DNA from: Atherinomorus stipes
Taxonomy: Eukaryota; Chordata; Actinopteri; Atheriniformes; Atherinidae
Direction of reading: 5' to 3'
DNA: 64,000 nucleotides
NCBI GenBank assembly: GCA_023101725.1
Contig: JALJCO010012849.1
Coordinates: forward strand, 434,001-498,000
Position numbers and translations under genes: made by a program. A model generated the notes under the pieces. That model was not told the origin of the DNA. It saw nothing but the letters and a program-made list of their open reading frames with translations, and made no database searches. Positions 1-11,815 of this stretch are shown piece by piece (the first letter of the stretch is position 1; the number at the start of each line of letters is the position of its first letter).

Positions 1-1139
1 CAAGCAAAAGAAGTTTGCATGAAAAGAAAGTTGACGAGTTCTTTTGAAGAAAACGGCATCAATCAGCCTGATTAACCAAATGATGAAGCTATTCTGTCCA
101 ACTCCTCTCAAATCTAGAGTTTCCATTGAATGCATATCAGTGACTCATTATAGCAGGCTGCTTGGCCACCGGCTGATAGCGATGTCCAATCAGAGTTCTA
201 CAGACATGCTATATGAACTCTCATGCCAGCTCTATTTTCTGCCACGGCTCTCTCCATCAATCCAAACTTGGTCGATATGTGCCAAACTTTTCATGTTGTT
301 AAATTGAATGTTCATGTACGTGTTTAAGTGCAGTCTTGTTCTAATATCTGAGTTCTTGTTCACGCTGAGATTCTTGGAGGGAAGCGTGAAGTCTTCCTCT
401 GCCAAATGAAGCTCGACATCTCCTTGGCTTTAATGCTCAATTTCTGAGTGTCTCAGATTTATTGAGGACAGATTGCACCATTATTGAGACAAAAACTATT
501 ATGTGTGAACTTGAGTGAATTCTTACATGCAATGAAATGTAACTGTAAAATGATGTCTTTTTATAGTATGTATTTGAATCACATTTTTTCAAATGCATAT
601 TTCTGAGCTGCCTTTTCCTTCGAAACCCATTACATATGTTGGTACAGAATGACCTAATTTTCCCTCAGAGACCTTTAATATTTCTTTTTATTATTATTCT
701 CTTTGATCTCTCTAGCCAGAGTTGCTATTCTCATGCAATGCCACTTCTCTCCATGATAAATTATAGTTATCTCTGTCTTGCATTTTAAAGGGAGTCGTTC
801 AAAATTTTAAAATATGTGCAGGAGGTTCCTTGAAGCCTTTTACATCTAATCTGTAGCTGTATGATTCATATTTGTGAAATCCAGCTGTGTAAAAACTAGG
901 CACAAATGACAATGTTAGAAGTACTGGAATAAATCAAAGGCATTATAGATTTTGGGAAACAAGGAAGAGGAAGCCTGAAAATAATTAATTAGATTTCCAG
1001 AGTTGTTCTTGTGGTTAATTTTTTATTATTTTGTTTCTAAACCAAACTAAACGGAAAGTTGTGTAACAATATATGATTCATTCTTGGAGGCATTTGAAGG
1101 AAATTGAAGATGGGGATAATGTCATGGATACTTCAGCCG
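1..1139. other. AT-rich noncoding DNA, nothing recognised
   Basis: Only short open frames without conserved motifs or plausible splice context are present. No transposon ends or tandem repeats were recognised. It could be intergenic DNA or part of an intron of a gene outside the window. Confidence 0.6.
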
Positions 1140-1520
1140 TTTTCTCCCTTCATCTTCCCTTCTTTCTCTCACCTGTCCACCCTTCCATTCCTAATCCATC
1201 CATCCCTCATCTACTCATCTTTATCCTTTTGGCTGCATGTTGTTTTAAGTTGTTTTGGGTTCATCTCTTCTTCCCTTACTTGCTCTTTCATCCTTCTCAT
1301 CTTTAATCCATTATCTAACCTCCCTTCTTCCCTTCTCTCACCATTCAGTCCTTTCCTTCCCTCATCCTTCCATCGCATTCCCTCTCCCTCATCCATCCTC
1401 CCTCCTCTTTTCCTCAGTCATTTCTAAAAGCCATCCCATCTTCTCATCCGTTCATTCTCTTCATACCTCACCCCTTACCCCTTACTCAACTCTTCTTCAT
1501 CCTTCAGCAGATCTACTGTG
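1140..1520. repeat. Degenerate pyrimidine-rich tract (CCTT/CATCC-like)
   Basis: The + strand is almost wholly C and T here, built from degenerate TTCC, CTCAT and CCATCC words with no exact unit. Overlapping Ser/Pro/Phe-rich (+) and Glu/Arg/Gly-rich (-) open frames are by-products of the composition. Homopurine:homopyrimidine DNA of this length can adopt triplex structure, but that is general knowledge and not visible here. Confidence 0.7.
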
Positions 1521-1643
1521 AAATACTGGAATTCTATGACACTCGCATAGTTGTGCTGTCATCCTTTGCTAGTGATGACCATTTAATTTCAGTTAATTCA
1601 TCTACAGACTAAAGAAATGTTTATAAAGATGACTTTGTTAAAG

Positions 1644-2087
1644 GCTCACAGTGGAACTTTTAGCAGTTTTCTCAGTGACGCGCCCCCAATCGACGGCTAA
1701 ACTAGCATCCATCTTTCATCGTACCTGTACTGTGAGCTCACTCCAGCCAGTGAAAGACAGTCTTATCTTGACTCTTGTTCTGTCCCTTCCTCTCTTTCTT
1801 TTCCTTTCTACCTCCCGTAATATTTCCTTGCGTTTCTTTGCCAAATCTGACATGATGCGCGATCAAAACACCCACTGTGTTCATATCTGGTTCAAATCCA
1901 TTTGCTCATATGTGACGCGGTGCACAACCAATACGTCACGGCCCCGTCCTGGAAACAAAACTTCCATAGTGCAGTTTCTGAGCCTCAGGGCGCCTCTGGG
2001 CTGTGACGGTTCAAAAATGCGCATAATTAATGTTGGTGTGCCATCAAAATGAGTCAGAAACCCGTATTTTTAAGGTCTAAAAGTTAC
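1644..2087 (+). mobile_element. Non-autonomous DNA element, family A, copy 1
   Basis: The segment begins with GGAACTTTTAGCAG and ends with GGTCTAAAAGTTAC, so the termini are short inverted repeats around AACTTTTAG. The interior (CATCCATCTT, CAGCCAGTGAAAGACAG, CTCCCGTAATATTTCC, ATGATGCG) recurs in reverse orientation at 32591-32953, and more diverged at 10290-10690 and 35622-37282. No transposase reading frame remains, and the open frame across it is fortuitous. The superfamily is not identified. Confidence 0.65.
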
Positions 2088-2439
2088 TTTAAATTGAAAC
2101 CAGTCACACAATTAATATTAACATCGATACTAAATGTCGAGTTGATGAATTCACTTTAGTTTTTAACTCACAATATGGACTGTGAGCGCAGAGTTTTTGT
2201 CTTTTGTTTGTTTTTTAGTTGTTGTTCTTTGTTTTTTCTCTCTTTTTTGGGTGGGAGGTAGCAGGTACATGCATTCAGGCTACTTCCAAGCTGGCATCCT
2301 TACTGTCATGGGACAATTTTTGCCATGACAACCTGCAAAAATGCACTAAATAATGTATTTTAACCACTACCCATGAACTTGCAGCCCAGCCCCACTGAAA
2401 ACTAAGTTGGTAAATTCAGTAAATACAGATTATTACAGA

Positions 2440-2640
2440 TAATACAGAGGTACAGAAATTCATTCCTGCCAGCAGTCATCACCCTGAAGAACAAGATTGA
2501 CTAACTGACTTATTATTGTTACATTATTATTTCATATGTTATATTGTTAAAGACAAAGAAAAAAAGAAAAAAAAGAGTAAGCTTTTTACAGTATCGAATT
2601 TCCCTTCTGGGATAAATAAAGTATTTTTAACTTCATTCAT
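2440..2640 (+). mobile_element. Probable LINE 3' UTR fragment
   Basis: CAGCAGTCATCACCCTGAAGAACAA is followed by AT-rich DNA and then TTTCCCTTCTGGGATAAATAAAG, the kind of tail seen at 3' ends of fish LINEs of the L2/CR1/Rex1 group. The same tail motif in opposite orientation (TTTATTTATCCCCGAAGGG) appears at about 15118. No coding part is present, so this is a 5'-truncated copy at most. Confidence 0.45.
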
Positions 2641-4260
2641 TTAATTATTTAGAGCATCTTTCACAGACAAAACCCACAAAGTGCCTCACAATAGGTAACA
2701 AATAATGACAAACAATAACAATAAAAGACAGTGACCTTAAAACCCTTTATAAATGCAGGCTTTAAAGATCCGTAGCTGATTTTTTTTTTTTTAAGAAATC
2801 AAAACATTAAATGCAACAAAGAACAAGGGATGTGAACTTAATAGTTTGGGTCCTATAACTTTAACAGAACCCCCTGGGTTTTAAAAAGGGCTTAATGAAG
2901 AGCTAATAATCTATAATTATATTATCAGAACCAAAAATCCTAAATCAAGCATGCTTTTTTGGCAAGTTTCATGTGCTTCAACTTCCATTGTAATTGTGCA
3001 TCCTGTAATTTTATAATCAAAACAGAAATCAGGTGAGATTACCAGTATAGACTCTGCCTTTCAAAGTTGGATTAAATGCTCTTCATGATGCTCAGATTTA
3101 GTAAGACGTGCATGCAGAGGGGTATGGGGGGGGTTGTTCTTTTTCTATGTTGCCATAGAAATATAAACGTGATTCTTAGAGTTCACGACTGGGTCAGTAA
3201 TGAAAAAAGTAACCAGTTTTCACTATTCTGAGACACCGTCACAGCCTGTCCAGGTGATCGACTGCCTCTACAAGCTTGCACTGGATCTGCCAGTGAGGCT
3301 GATTACAAAGACGCAAAATATGTAAATGCAAACGTGTGTCAGAAGTGACTGAGGCACCTCATTTCTGAAGCTGTTCTCTCAGAAGTTCCTCTGCCACTTT
3401 CACCAAGAAAGAAATGTGTTTACATGCCTGCATTGGCAGTCGGCGCAGCAGAGTTACAGAATGGATAAATAGACCCATTTTGTTTTGGAGATCATAAATA
3501 TCTCATCTAACTATAACAGTATGGTGGTGGAGAAATTGGATAAATATTCAATGACGCGCGGGGAGTAGGTGGAAAGTGAGAGATTTCAATATACCTCCAT
3601 AAAGCAATAGACTGCCGCTGCTGCAATATTCTCCATGCACAAAATGGCAAGTGCTTATGAACTGTTTTTGGCATTTGAAAATAGATTCTCAGCCCCATCT
3701 TCCCAAAGGGCCCTCAGGCCATTTTACAGCTTAATCGGGACATTTGAGGATGGACTTATCTCACTCTGTAATACCACCCATTGCCCTCAGAATCCATCTT
3801 AATATTTTTTGGTACAGATCATCACCTAATTACCACAGACAAAGAACGGCTGGAAGGTACATCCATTAGAGGATGTAATGAGCCACTGGTAATGAGAAGG
3901 GTGAGTAAGATATAGGCATTATGTAGACATGGAATCTACTTATTAACTTAATGGAATCAGTGCCATACTGGTATGAAGTACAGCCAGAAAGCACTGGAAA
4001 AAATGGAGAAGGATGAATGCGATAAATTTGACTCACAGAATAACAGTTCATCACTTGTAAACAGTAGTCATAGCAACTAATTGATGAAATACTATTTCAA
4101 CACAACTGCTGCATGTATTTCTGTCACTCCAAGGAAAACAATCAGGAGCACAAAGAAGTACAGTATTGTTAAGTGGTTAATGATGATGTCATCAGGTTTA
4201 CCAAGAATCAGATCTATGTAATGTTCATTCAGGTCCATGATTGTAGGTCAATATGTTGTT
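2641..4260. other. Noncoding DNA, nothing recognised
   Basis: The stretch is AT-rich and mixed in sequence, with short poly(T) and poly(G) runs only. No exon with usable splice sites and a recognisable protein, and no clear transposon termini, were seen. Confidence 0.55.
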
Positions 4261-4271
4261 TTTATTTATTC

Positions 4272-4487
4272 ATTTTTTTATTTTATTTTTTTTTTTTTTT
4301 TTTTTTTTGTCCACTCCTTCTTGCTTTGTTTTTTCTGAATATTCTTTGTCTTCTTATCAGGCCCATCAATATTATGTCAAATGCAGTTATAAACAAGTAT
4401 TAAATGAAATTAAATGAAATTGAATTAAATTAAATTAAATTAAATCAAACTGAATTAAATTAAATTAAATTAAATTAAATTAAATTA
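4272..4487. repeat. Poly(T) run and (AAATT)n microsatellite
   Basis: A broken T-tract lies near 4272-4308. A degenerate pentanucleotide array of TTAAA units fills about 4403-4487. The phase slips only a few times (GAAAT, CAAAC variants). Such arrays are replication-slippage products. Confidence 0.8.
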
Positions 4488-4722
4488 ATAAACTCAGAAT
4501 ATCAAGAGGAGCATATAATTATAAGCTCCCTTGGCAAAGTAAATCTGTTCAACACAACAAAGCAGCCAAATCATCATTTTTTTGCTACAATGCTTGACAG
4601 GACAAGTTAGAAAAAAAGGGCCAATATGATCTTCCACAATAAAACTTAAATGATCTTAGGGTTAGCAAGGTTCCTGCAATAAACAAAAGAAAAAAAAAAC
4701 TCATGATATATTCTATATTCTT

Positions 4723-4726
<4 letters not shown>

Positions 4727-4789
<63 letters not shown>
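4727..4789. repeat. (AT)n microsatellite
   Basis: Alternating TA dinucleotides run for about 60 bases, nearly pure, with one or two interruptions near the left end. Confidence 0.95.
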
Positions 4790-4793
<4 letters not shown>

Positions 4794-4796
4794 TAG

Positions 4797-5175
4797 TAAG
4801 ATCCCCAAGGGGAAATTAGGGCTCTGCATTTTACCCATCTCTGTACAGTAGTATCAGAGAGCAGTGGGCTGCTACAAAAAAAAAAAATTACTAAAAATCT
4901 TACAATAAAATGGGGGGGGAAAGGGGGGGAAGGGAAAGGGGGGGGAAAAAGGAAAAAGGAGAGAGGAGGAAAGAGGAAGGAAGAAGAGGAGAGAAAGAAG
5001 ATGGGGAGGGGAAAGAGGGGGGGGGGGGGGGAAAGGGGGAGGCTTAAGGTGGCTGGGGAGCAGTTGGTGGGGTTAAGGACCTTGCTCAGGGGTCCACATA
5101 GGAGTCATGCTGGGGGACTCGAACCAGGGACTCTGCGCCAAAGCCCAAGACGCTAGGCTACCCACTCCCCTCATA
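4797..5175. repeat. Interspersed repeat with a purine-rich insert
   Basis: It begins GATCCCCAAGGGGAAATTAG and ends with GACTCGAACCAGGGACTC followed by CGCTAGGCTACCCACTCC. This layout, TCCCC-AGGGGAAATT at one end and a tRNA-tail-like GGACTCGAACC at the other, is known from interspersed repeats in fish. The central 4912-5035 block is nearly pure G and A with runs up to about 14 G. That may be a real purine microsatellite or a poorly called homopolymer region. Confidence 0.5.
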
Positions 5176-8046
5176 CTTGGCATTTTGTTTTGTGTTTTAA
5201 TCTGTTTGTCTCAGATAACTTACAGTAACTCCATACTTAAATAATATGGCCATGTTTAAAACACTTTGACAGTAATTGAATCTCTCTAAATGCATTTTTT
5301 AGCCTGAAAAGGTACTTAAAATATATTAATACTGTAGATATAGGGGGGAATAAACTTTGAAATGTGTGTTTTTCTGCAGGTAAGGCAAATTTTGCACATG
5401 AAATGAGATGAAATGACATGAAAACTATTTCATTTATAAGCTGAGCAAGCAAGTGGTTTAACATGTGGAACCAAAGAGAAGAAAAAAAGGAGAAAATTGT
5501 AGAAAAAGGACTCATCAGGCTTAACCTTAAAGAACTAAACAAGAACATTTTCCTTCAAGACTTCAACTCAGATTTTTCAGGTGAAAATTTAGTTTATTTG
5601 CACATGAACCCAAAGTCATTTTGTGCACCACTGATAAAAACAGTGGCATGAAGCAACCTTGAGTTGAAACAATGAAAGACTATCAGCCATCAATGCTGTT
5701 CATAAATAAATAAAGGATACCAAAAAAGACTGTTGCAGCATCTGCATCTTGGTTGCGATTGCTCAGCTGAGGAGCAGGATTATGGCCCGATCCTAAACCA
5801 CCCCCCACACACTACCCCTTAACTTTCAAGTGTCACTCCCAAGGAAGCCACACTCGTAGCTGTGGAGGGCGCTTTGATTGGAGGTGGAGGGTGTTAATCA
5901 CAATGAGATGCCCTCTTCCCTCCACTGGACAAGGAAAGCAGTCATCGCCGTGGCAACACAGACACGCTCATGTCAAATAAATCTGTGTGGAAATACTGAC
6001 TCACACTCTTGTGTGAAGAACAATGTTTTATTTTAAAGAAATGATAATGACAATGACCCTAAACAATTAAATAAATGATCAAATTATTATTATGACTACC
6101 CATTGGCCTAATAATCATTATTACTAATTATCATTATTTATCATTATTATTATTATTGTGCCAATAAGAGGATTATAATCCTCTTTTCCTGCCATGAGCG
6201 CCAGTAGTTTGAGGAAAACCTGCAGTGCAGCTGTCATCACTTTTTTTCTCCCATAAAATAACTTAATTTGTGATTTTCTATCTGTATTGACAAATGTGCA
6301 GGACACGTGCGGCGCTCATGTGCAGAGCATGGTTGTTCCTCCTCCGTTTAGCCGTTGCACCCGCTGCAAAATTCTAGCGAGTCTGCACTGATGCAACCAG
6401 GTGTGATTCATCCAGGTGTGCCTGACCTCAGTAACTGGCCAGACACACCTGGATTAATCACTTCACCCAGTAATGAAAGACAGGAAACAAAGGAGCTACT
6501 TTAAGTTCAGGAAGTAGTGGAGTCGTGCATAGAGCCCATCCTTAGCTTCTTCACATTCCTCTGACTCACTGATTCCTACTGGTGGACCAGTATCTTGACT
6601 GGCAGCTGCTTTTCATGTAAGTGCATTAGTGTGTGAATGGATGAATGAGTCAATAACACTGTAAAGCACTTTGGAACCACTAAGGAAACAAACTGCTTTA
6701 TACAAACCCCTACCTAAGAAGACAAGCATTATGAAAAAACAATAAAAAAGAAAAGATAACCCACTTTTTCAACACAGAATAAAAAGACAACCTTAAAACA
6801 TACCAATTCACAGAATTTTCCACTCAACCACTAGTTAAGTTAAGTAAGTCATCTTAATGACTGCTTTGCAGTCTAGCTGCAGATATGCTAAGAGGTGAGA
6901 ACGTGTGCAGTGTATAGCCAAAGGCTCGGCACATGCTGAGCACACAGAGGCCAGGAAATGTTAGCTGGCTCGAACTGACTTGCTGTCCGCCAAGACTGAC
7001 ACTGTGGGTGCCGACTTGTGCAGCAAGGGCAATCTAACTTAGGGCATGAAGGATGGCAGACATCCTGGCTCTGCCACTGCTGTCTGGCAGGGTATGCGTG
7101 TGGATGAGTGTGTGCTGCCTGCAGGGGAGCAAGTGGAAATTGATGGTTGTACAGGCACCAAAAGGCAGCAAGGGATGTCTCTTCAGCATGATCCAGAAGA
7201 TATGATGTACTGGACCCAGTCAGACAGTCAGACCTGAGTCAGGGTTTAACTACTTGGGTTTTACAAACAGGGAAGAGACGTGCTGAAATGTTGCTGCACA
7301 GAGTTGGTTCGGTAAACTGACTCTTCACGAGTAAAGAAAAATTGGCCTGAGAATGAGACGATCCCCATTAAAAATGGGATATCAGTAATACTTTCTGCAC
7401 TAACTTGGAAACAAGTAAAGTTATAGGTCTGTGGGCTTTTCGATGACAATTCTTTAAATATGCATGTTGAGATAAATGCAAAGCAACTGCTGTAAAAATA
7501 AAGCAATAATAATGTTTAGGAGCAGAGATATCTAAATGAATAGCAAACAAACAGAGGTAATAGTCAAAATATCAAAAAGCAGTTTAAAGAATTCAAAGTT
7601 TGCAAAGGTTACAAAAAGCTTTGAATCTTATAATAGAGAAGCACGTAGAGAGGTAAAATTCAGCCTTGCTTATTCTTCTGGCATTTTTATGAATTCTCTG
7701 TAAAACTATTTCTACAGTCTATTGTTTTTGTTTACATTTTTCTTGAGACATTCTTGTCTCTGAGGGATAAAGGCTGTTTGCCTTGTTAAACACCAACTCT
7801 GAAAATTGTATTTTCCTCAATGCCTTTGTTGTCCAAAGTCAGCACCAGATAAGAAAAGCAATACGGTGTGGTAAACAAATATGCACATTAAGAAACCGGT
7901 GGATTCAGAAGTGTTTCTGGATCCCTCTCTGTAGTAACACCACTCGCCCTTTTAACTTGAGTTTTTCACGATGCAAGTGTGACAGTGTGGGGTCCTGTCA
8001 CTATGCCTCCAATTAATCATGCGCCCTGGCTACATGGCCATAGGGA
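5176..8046. other. Noncoding DNA with small repeats only
   Basis: No convincing exon was found. Minor items are an imperfect (ATT)n stretch at about 6118-6158 and a 59-base imperfect hairpin at 6403-6461 (arms GTGATTCATCCAGGTGTG and CACACCTGGATTAATCAC). Open frames of 60-80 codons are within chance expectation. Confidence 0.55.
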
Positions 8047-8048
8047 AA

Positions 8049-8160
8049 TCCTTTTGGCCGAATGGTTAGCGCTCCTGACTCTTACCTGGGAGTCGGGGGA
8101 TTGAACCCTGCCCAGGCCCTCCTTGCATACCTGCTACACAAGAATCTCTGTATTAAAGGT
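8049..8160 (+). mobile_element. tRNA-derived SINE head
   Basis: The sequence GGCCGAATGGTTAGCGCTCC carries a pol III A-box-like TGGTTAGCGC. About 30 bases on, GGGATTGAACCC resembles a B box (GGTTCGANTCC). This spacing fits a tRNA-derived SINE. A complete cloverleaf with matched acceptor arms is not formed, so it is not called a functional tRNA gene. The 3' border is uncertain because another element starts at 8181. Confidence 0.55.
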
Positions 8161-8180
8161 GATATAGAAGATGTTTCTTT

Positions 8181-8600
8181 AGCCCCGTTTCCACCAGCGG
8201 GTCTGGGTCGGGTTGGGCAGATCGGTTCATGTTTTCTTGCGTCTCCACAGATAAAACTTGGACGAGTACCCTTATATCCGACCCGACCCAGCCTACTTTT
8301 TTGGTACCCTTCGGTAGGGGTACTGATCTAACCGATGTGGACCAAAGAGGTGGAGCTAATACATCGTAAAAACAAAGCAGGGGTGACTCCTTTTGTTTCT
8401 GTCACGTGTGGTGTGGTGCTTTCGTTAAAAGGTGTTGCATGGTGATGATGTCACACGATCAAGTAGCAGCGCTATCCGGTTAATACTTTGCATCCAGGGT
8501 AAGGGGACAGTTTGATGTGGGGACACAACATGAAATCAACATATCCGTATCAAAACCCAAGTGATTCAGCCTGGCCTGACTCGTGGATGGAAACCAGGCT
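8181..8600. mobile_element. MITE with AGCCCCGTTTCCACC-type ends
   Basis: The left end AGCCCCGTTTCCACCAGCGG is mirrored at the right by TCGTGGATGGAAACCAGGCT, giving imperfect terminal inverted repeats of about 20 bases around a 420-bp AT/GC-mixed core. There is no coding capacity. Elements with GTTTCCACC-type ends in fish are often PIF/Harbinger-like, but the 3-bp duplication is not clear here, so the superfamily is tentative. Confidence 0.6.
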
Positions 8601-8927
8601 ATAGAATAATTTTTGCAATATTTTATGAAACTGGGTTCACTGCCCAATAAGGTATGACTAATTAAAAGCTTTAAATACATAAATATTATTATACACCAGC
8701 TGTGAACGTGATAGTACTTAAAAATTTGAAAAAACACCAATAATTTCTGCTGTTATCGCGCATTTTATTTGTCTATTTCCAGTCAGTCCCTCTTACTCTG
8801 ACAACCGTAGTAAGAATGACTGACAGGCAATAGTCAAAGGGCAATAGGCGAGAGTTTGCCATAGTAGCCTATTAATATGTGCCAGAAGCAGCGCACTCTT
8901 ATGTGATGTTTACAGTGCTGTATGTAC

Positions 8928-9423
8928 TGCGTCCAGCCTCTAAATAAAGCATTATCTGCCACAAACTCCTTCATTTCACCAATGTTTTGTTACGAAACAT
9001 TAGCCGGACCCCTTCTGTGAGCTCGAAGTGGCTTTTTCGTGGTGATTTGTCCTTTTTTACAGACGTTTACTTGTTATGGTGTCGCATAATAGTGACGTCA
9101 TCAAAGCCGCCGCTGTAAAAAGTTTGTAAATAAAGGACGAATCACCACGAAAAAGCCGCTTCGAGCTCACACGGGGGGTCCGACTTATGTTTCGTAACAA
9201 AACATTGGTGAAATGAAGGAGTTTGTGGCAGGTAATGCCTTATTTAGAGGCTGGACGCGGTTGCCCCATCACTGCCATTATATGGCGCATACGCTGATCT
9301 CGAGTGGATCTAAATATCTCCCGAAGGAATTCAAGTTGCAACAAAACTGTCTGGGTGAGTAAATGAAAATATTTCATGCAAGAAAATAGGTCCAGATTGA
9401 AAAAAAACTAAGTTCCCCTTTAA
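8928..9423. mobile_element. Foldback element (arms about 135 bp)
   Basis: Bases 8928-9067 (starting GCGTCCAGCCTCTAAATAA) recur as the reverse complement at about 9121-9257, with a 55-base spacer, so the strand can fold into a long hairpin. The right end continues to AAGTTCCCCTTTAA at 9423, which matches the terminus type TTAAAGG seen at 23404, 47397 and 60635. The segment reading TCTGC, CTCCTTCATTTCA and CAATG is shared with the element at 60635-61243. The left border is not resolved and may be truncated. Confidence 0.7.
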
Positions 9424-10289
9424 GGGCCCGGCCAGGGAGGGAGCTGTGACTCTAGCAAGCATGTCTTGCGCATGCATTTTATTAAAAAGTCGCTAATAAC
9501 TTTAAGTTGTAAATATTAGGGATGGAAACAAGGAAAAGAAGGAAGAGAACATGACAAAGCAGGGGGTGAGACAAGAATCAACTCTGGATTGACTGTAGAC
9601 TGTTTAATTACTGGATAAACCCCCCTGATGTCATCCGTAGGTTTCTGAAGAGCTGAATTGAAGCTTAGTTCCTACCGTCGCCATCTTGGCAGTGTCACAT
9701 GTCTCATCACCCCTGGAAAATACAAAAATGGGCAAAGAAGTGGAACTGAGATAGGAGCTTTGAGTGTGGGGGCGAACGGTTGACACCCATCAATCTCTGA
9801 GCTACCTGTAGCTAAGAGCTAACCGAACTAACCTGGAGCTGATGGGAGCTAACGAGGTGAGAGGGCCAAAGCTAAGGCGTACTGTAAACCAGCTAAAAAC
9901 TGCAGTTGTGCTACTCTTTTTCAAGCTGAGGCCTTCCCAGGAGCAAGCCACCAGCTGCTAGCGCTCAATGGATTCAAATGGATGAGTTTTTTTTGTTGTT
10001 GTTGTGAATCAGGCAGTAAGCATGTTCATTTCTGCTGTGAAGTTGGACTTGTTAACATGAGAATTATGGGGATTGACTTCCTTTTGGAGCCAGCCCCTTG
10101 CAGAGGAGGGGTGAACTGCAGTTTTCCCCTCTTCCACATTGGCTTCACTTGTCACCACCGGAGCTTGCCACTTGGGACTGACTTGTACATGCTGGAGAGC
10201 GCTCAGAGAAGAAACAGGATGCAAGACAGATACTGAATAAACCTCCCCTACGGGGCACCAAAGAGCAAAAATCTGGGCATGCCTTAAAC
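9424..10289. other. Noncoding DNA, nothing recognised
   Basis: The stretch is mixed, with repeated GAGCTAA words at 9790-9850. Two antiparallel open frames of 84-96 codons at 9982-10299 have no recognisable domain and no splice context. Confidence 0.5.
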
Positions 10290-10690
10290 TTAAAGCCACT
10301 CTACCAAGCTTTGGCAGATTTCCTCAGTGAGGCGCCACCTAATGCTAATTCAGCATCCATCTTACATCTGGCTTACATTCTGAGCTCTCTCCAGTCAGTA
10401 AAAGTCTCTTGTTATGTTCCTTTCTCTCCTTCTTTTTCTGTCTTCCTCCAGGATATCACTCTTGTCTTTCTTTACAGAATCAACCACAGTGAGTGTTCAA
10501 AACACCCAGCGTGCCATACAGCGAAATTCAGTAACAACGTGATGTTCCACGCAGGAAAAAAGGTGCTGAAGTGCAGTTTCTTAGCCTTGAGATGTTGCTG
10601 GTCAAAAACATCTCCAGGAATGTTCATATCTGTCACTGTGCCATTAAAAACAGGTCAGAAACACATTTATTTAGGTTTATGTTTCCAAAA
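10290..10690 (+). mobile_element. Family A element, copy 2 (diverged)
   Basis: Words in the same order as in copy 1 include TCAGTGAGGCGCC, CAGCATCCATCTT, GAGCTC, CCAGTCAGTAAAAG, the pyrimidine-rich block and GTGCCATTAAAAACAGGTC. The terminal AACTTTTAG repeats are eroded. The element at 10692 follows directly. Confidence 0.55.
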
Positions 10691-10691
10691 G

Positions 10692-11815
10692 CCATAGGGC
10701 CTGATTTACAAAGAATCCAAATTGCGAGTCTAATGTCTTTGCCTCGCAAAAAAAATAGCGTGCGCTGTCATTTTAGCGTTTGCGGGTGATCTTCAAAGAT
10801 TACACGCGCAATCTGTAACAGGCGCAAACAGCAGGATTTAAATGAGGATTTAGCGTGCGCTCTCCCTGCGCCACGGAAAGTTCAGAAGAGCATGTGGTAA
10901 ACGCAAAATGAAATCCATCCTGATAGAGAGATGTTAGTTTCAGAGATATAATGAGGCAAATAAAAATCAGAATATAAGATAAATATGAAGAGTTCATTTG
11001 CAAAAATAGACAAACGCCATTTAGAAAAAATGGAGTTAACTGCTTTTGCAAATAAACTCTTCATTTACTTTTTTAATATTTTCAGCAAATCAAGCTCACA
11101 TGAAGTGGAGGGTTTTAATGATGTAAAATGGAGATATGACGTTTGTACCCGACAGCAACAAAAGCAGTTAACTCCGTTTTTCCACAGTGATGTTTGTCTG
11201 TTTTTGCAAATGAACTCGTCATATAAAAACTATAAATAAAAACAATGCAGCAGGTTTCCCTGTGGGTCATAAGAAGAGGCCAGTTTAAGGACATGGATAA
11301 GGACACGCTGTTGAAGATGATCTGATTTTACGCACAGACTGCGCGCTCTTTGGCACAATGCCAGCCGCGGGACCTGTGTAATTGCCCCCCACCCCACGCA
11401 AAACTAAAGTAGTGAGAAATGATTCTGACCCGATGTCTGCAGTCCTGTGTGCAGCATTCTTTCAGCCATCAGTGCGTAAAGCTGCCAGTTATACCTGCTT
11501 TTCAGACGTGCTAAATTACACGCAAGTTTTTGCCCCCGCTTTCCGTTGAACGGTTGATAGATCACATTGCGCGTGTTAAACTGAGGTTTTGCATAGTCTC
11601 CTCCCAATATTTTGCGCTTTCTGGCAGAAACGCCCAGTTTGCATATTCATCTGCAGCAGATGCGCAAAATGGACAGCGGCGCTATTTTGCCCCTTAACAG
11701 GCGCAAAACCTCCTTTTGCCCTGCTTTGTAAATCAGCTCTGGCGGATTATTGCGTGCATAACGAAGATAGCGCCTGTTTTAACAAGCGCAAACCTTTCGT
11801 AAATCGGGCCCATAG
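10692..11815. mobile_element. 1.1-kb non-autonomous DNA element with internal inverted repeats
   Basis: Left end ATAGGGCCTGATTTACAAAG and right end CGTAAATCGGGCCCAT form imperfect terminal inverted repeats of roughly 18 bases. Inside, a motif with GAGTTAACTGCTTTTGCAAA lies next to an inverted AGAGTTCATTTGCAAA and appears a third time at about 11160-11225. Several GCGCAAA words occur near both ends. Small open frames of 60-84 codons show no transposase motif. The superfamily is not identified. Confidence 0.55.

Noticed and set aside
1073..1521. Three overlapping Ser/Pro/Leu-rich open frames
   Set aside because: They come from a pyrimidine-rich tract, which lacks stop codons by composition; no domain or splice context.
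8049..8120. tRNA gene
   Set aside because: A-box and B-box-like words are present but acceptor and anticodon arms do not pair, and SINE-like sequence follows.
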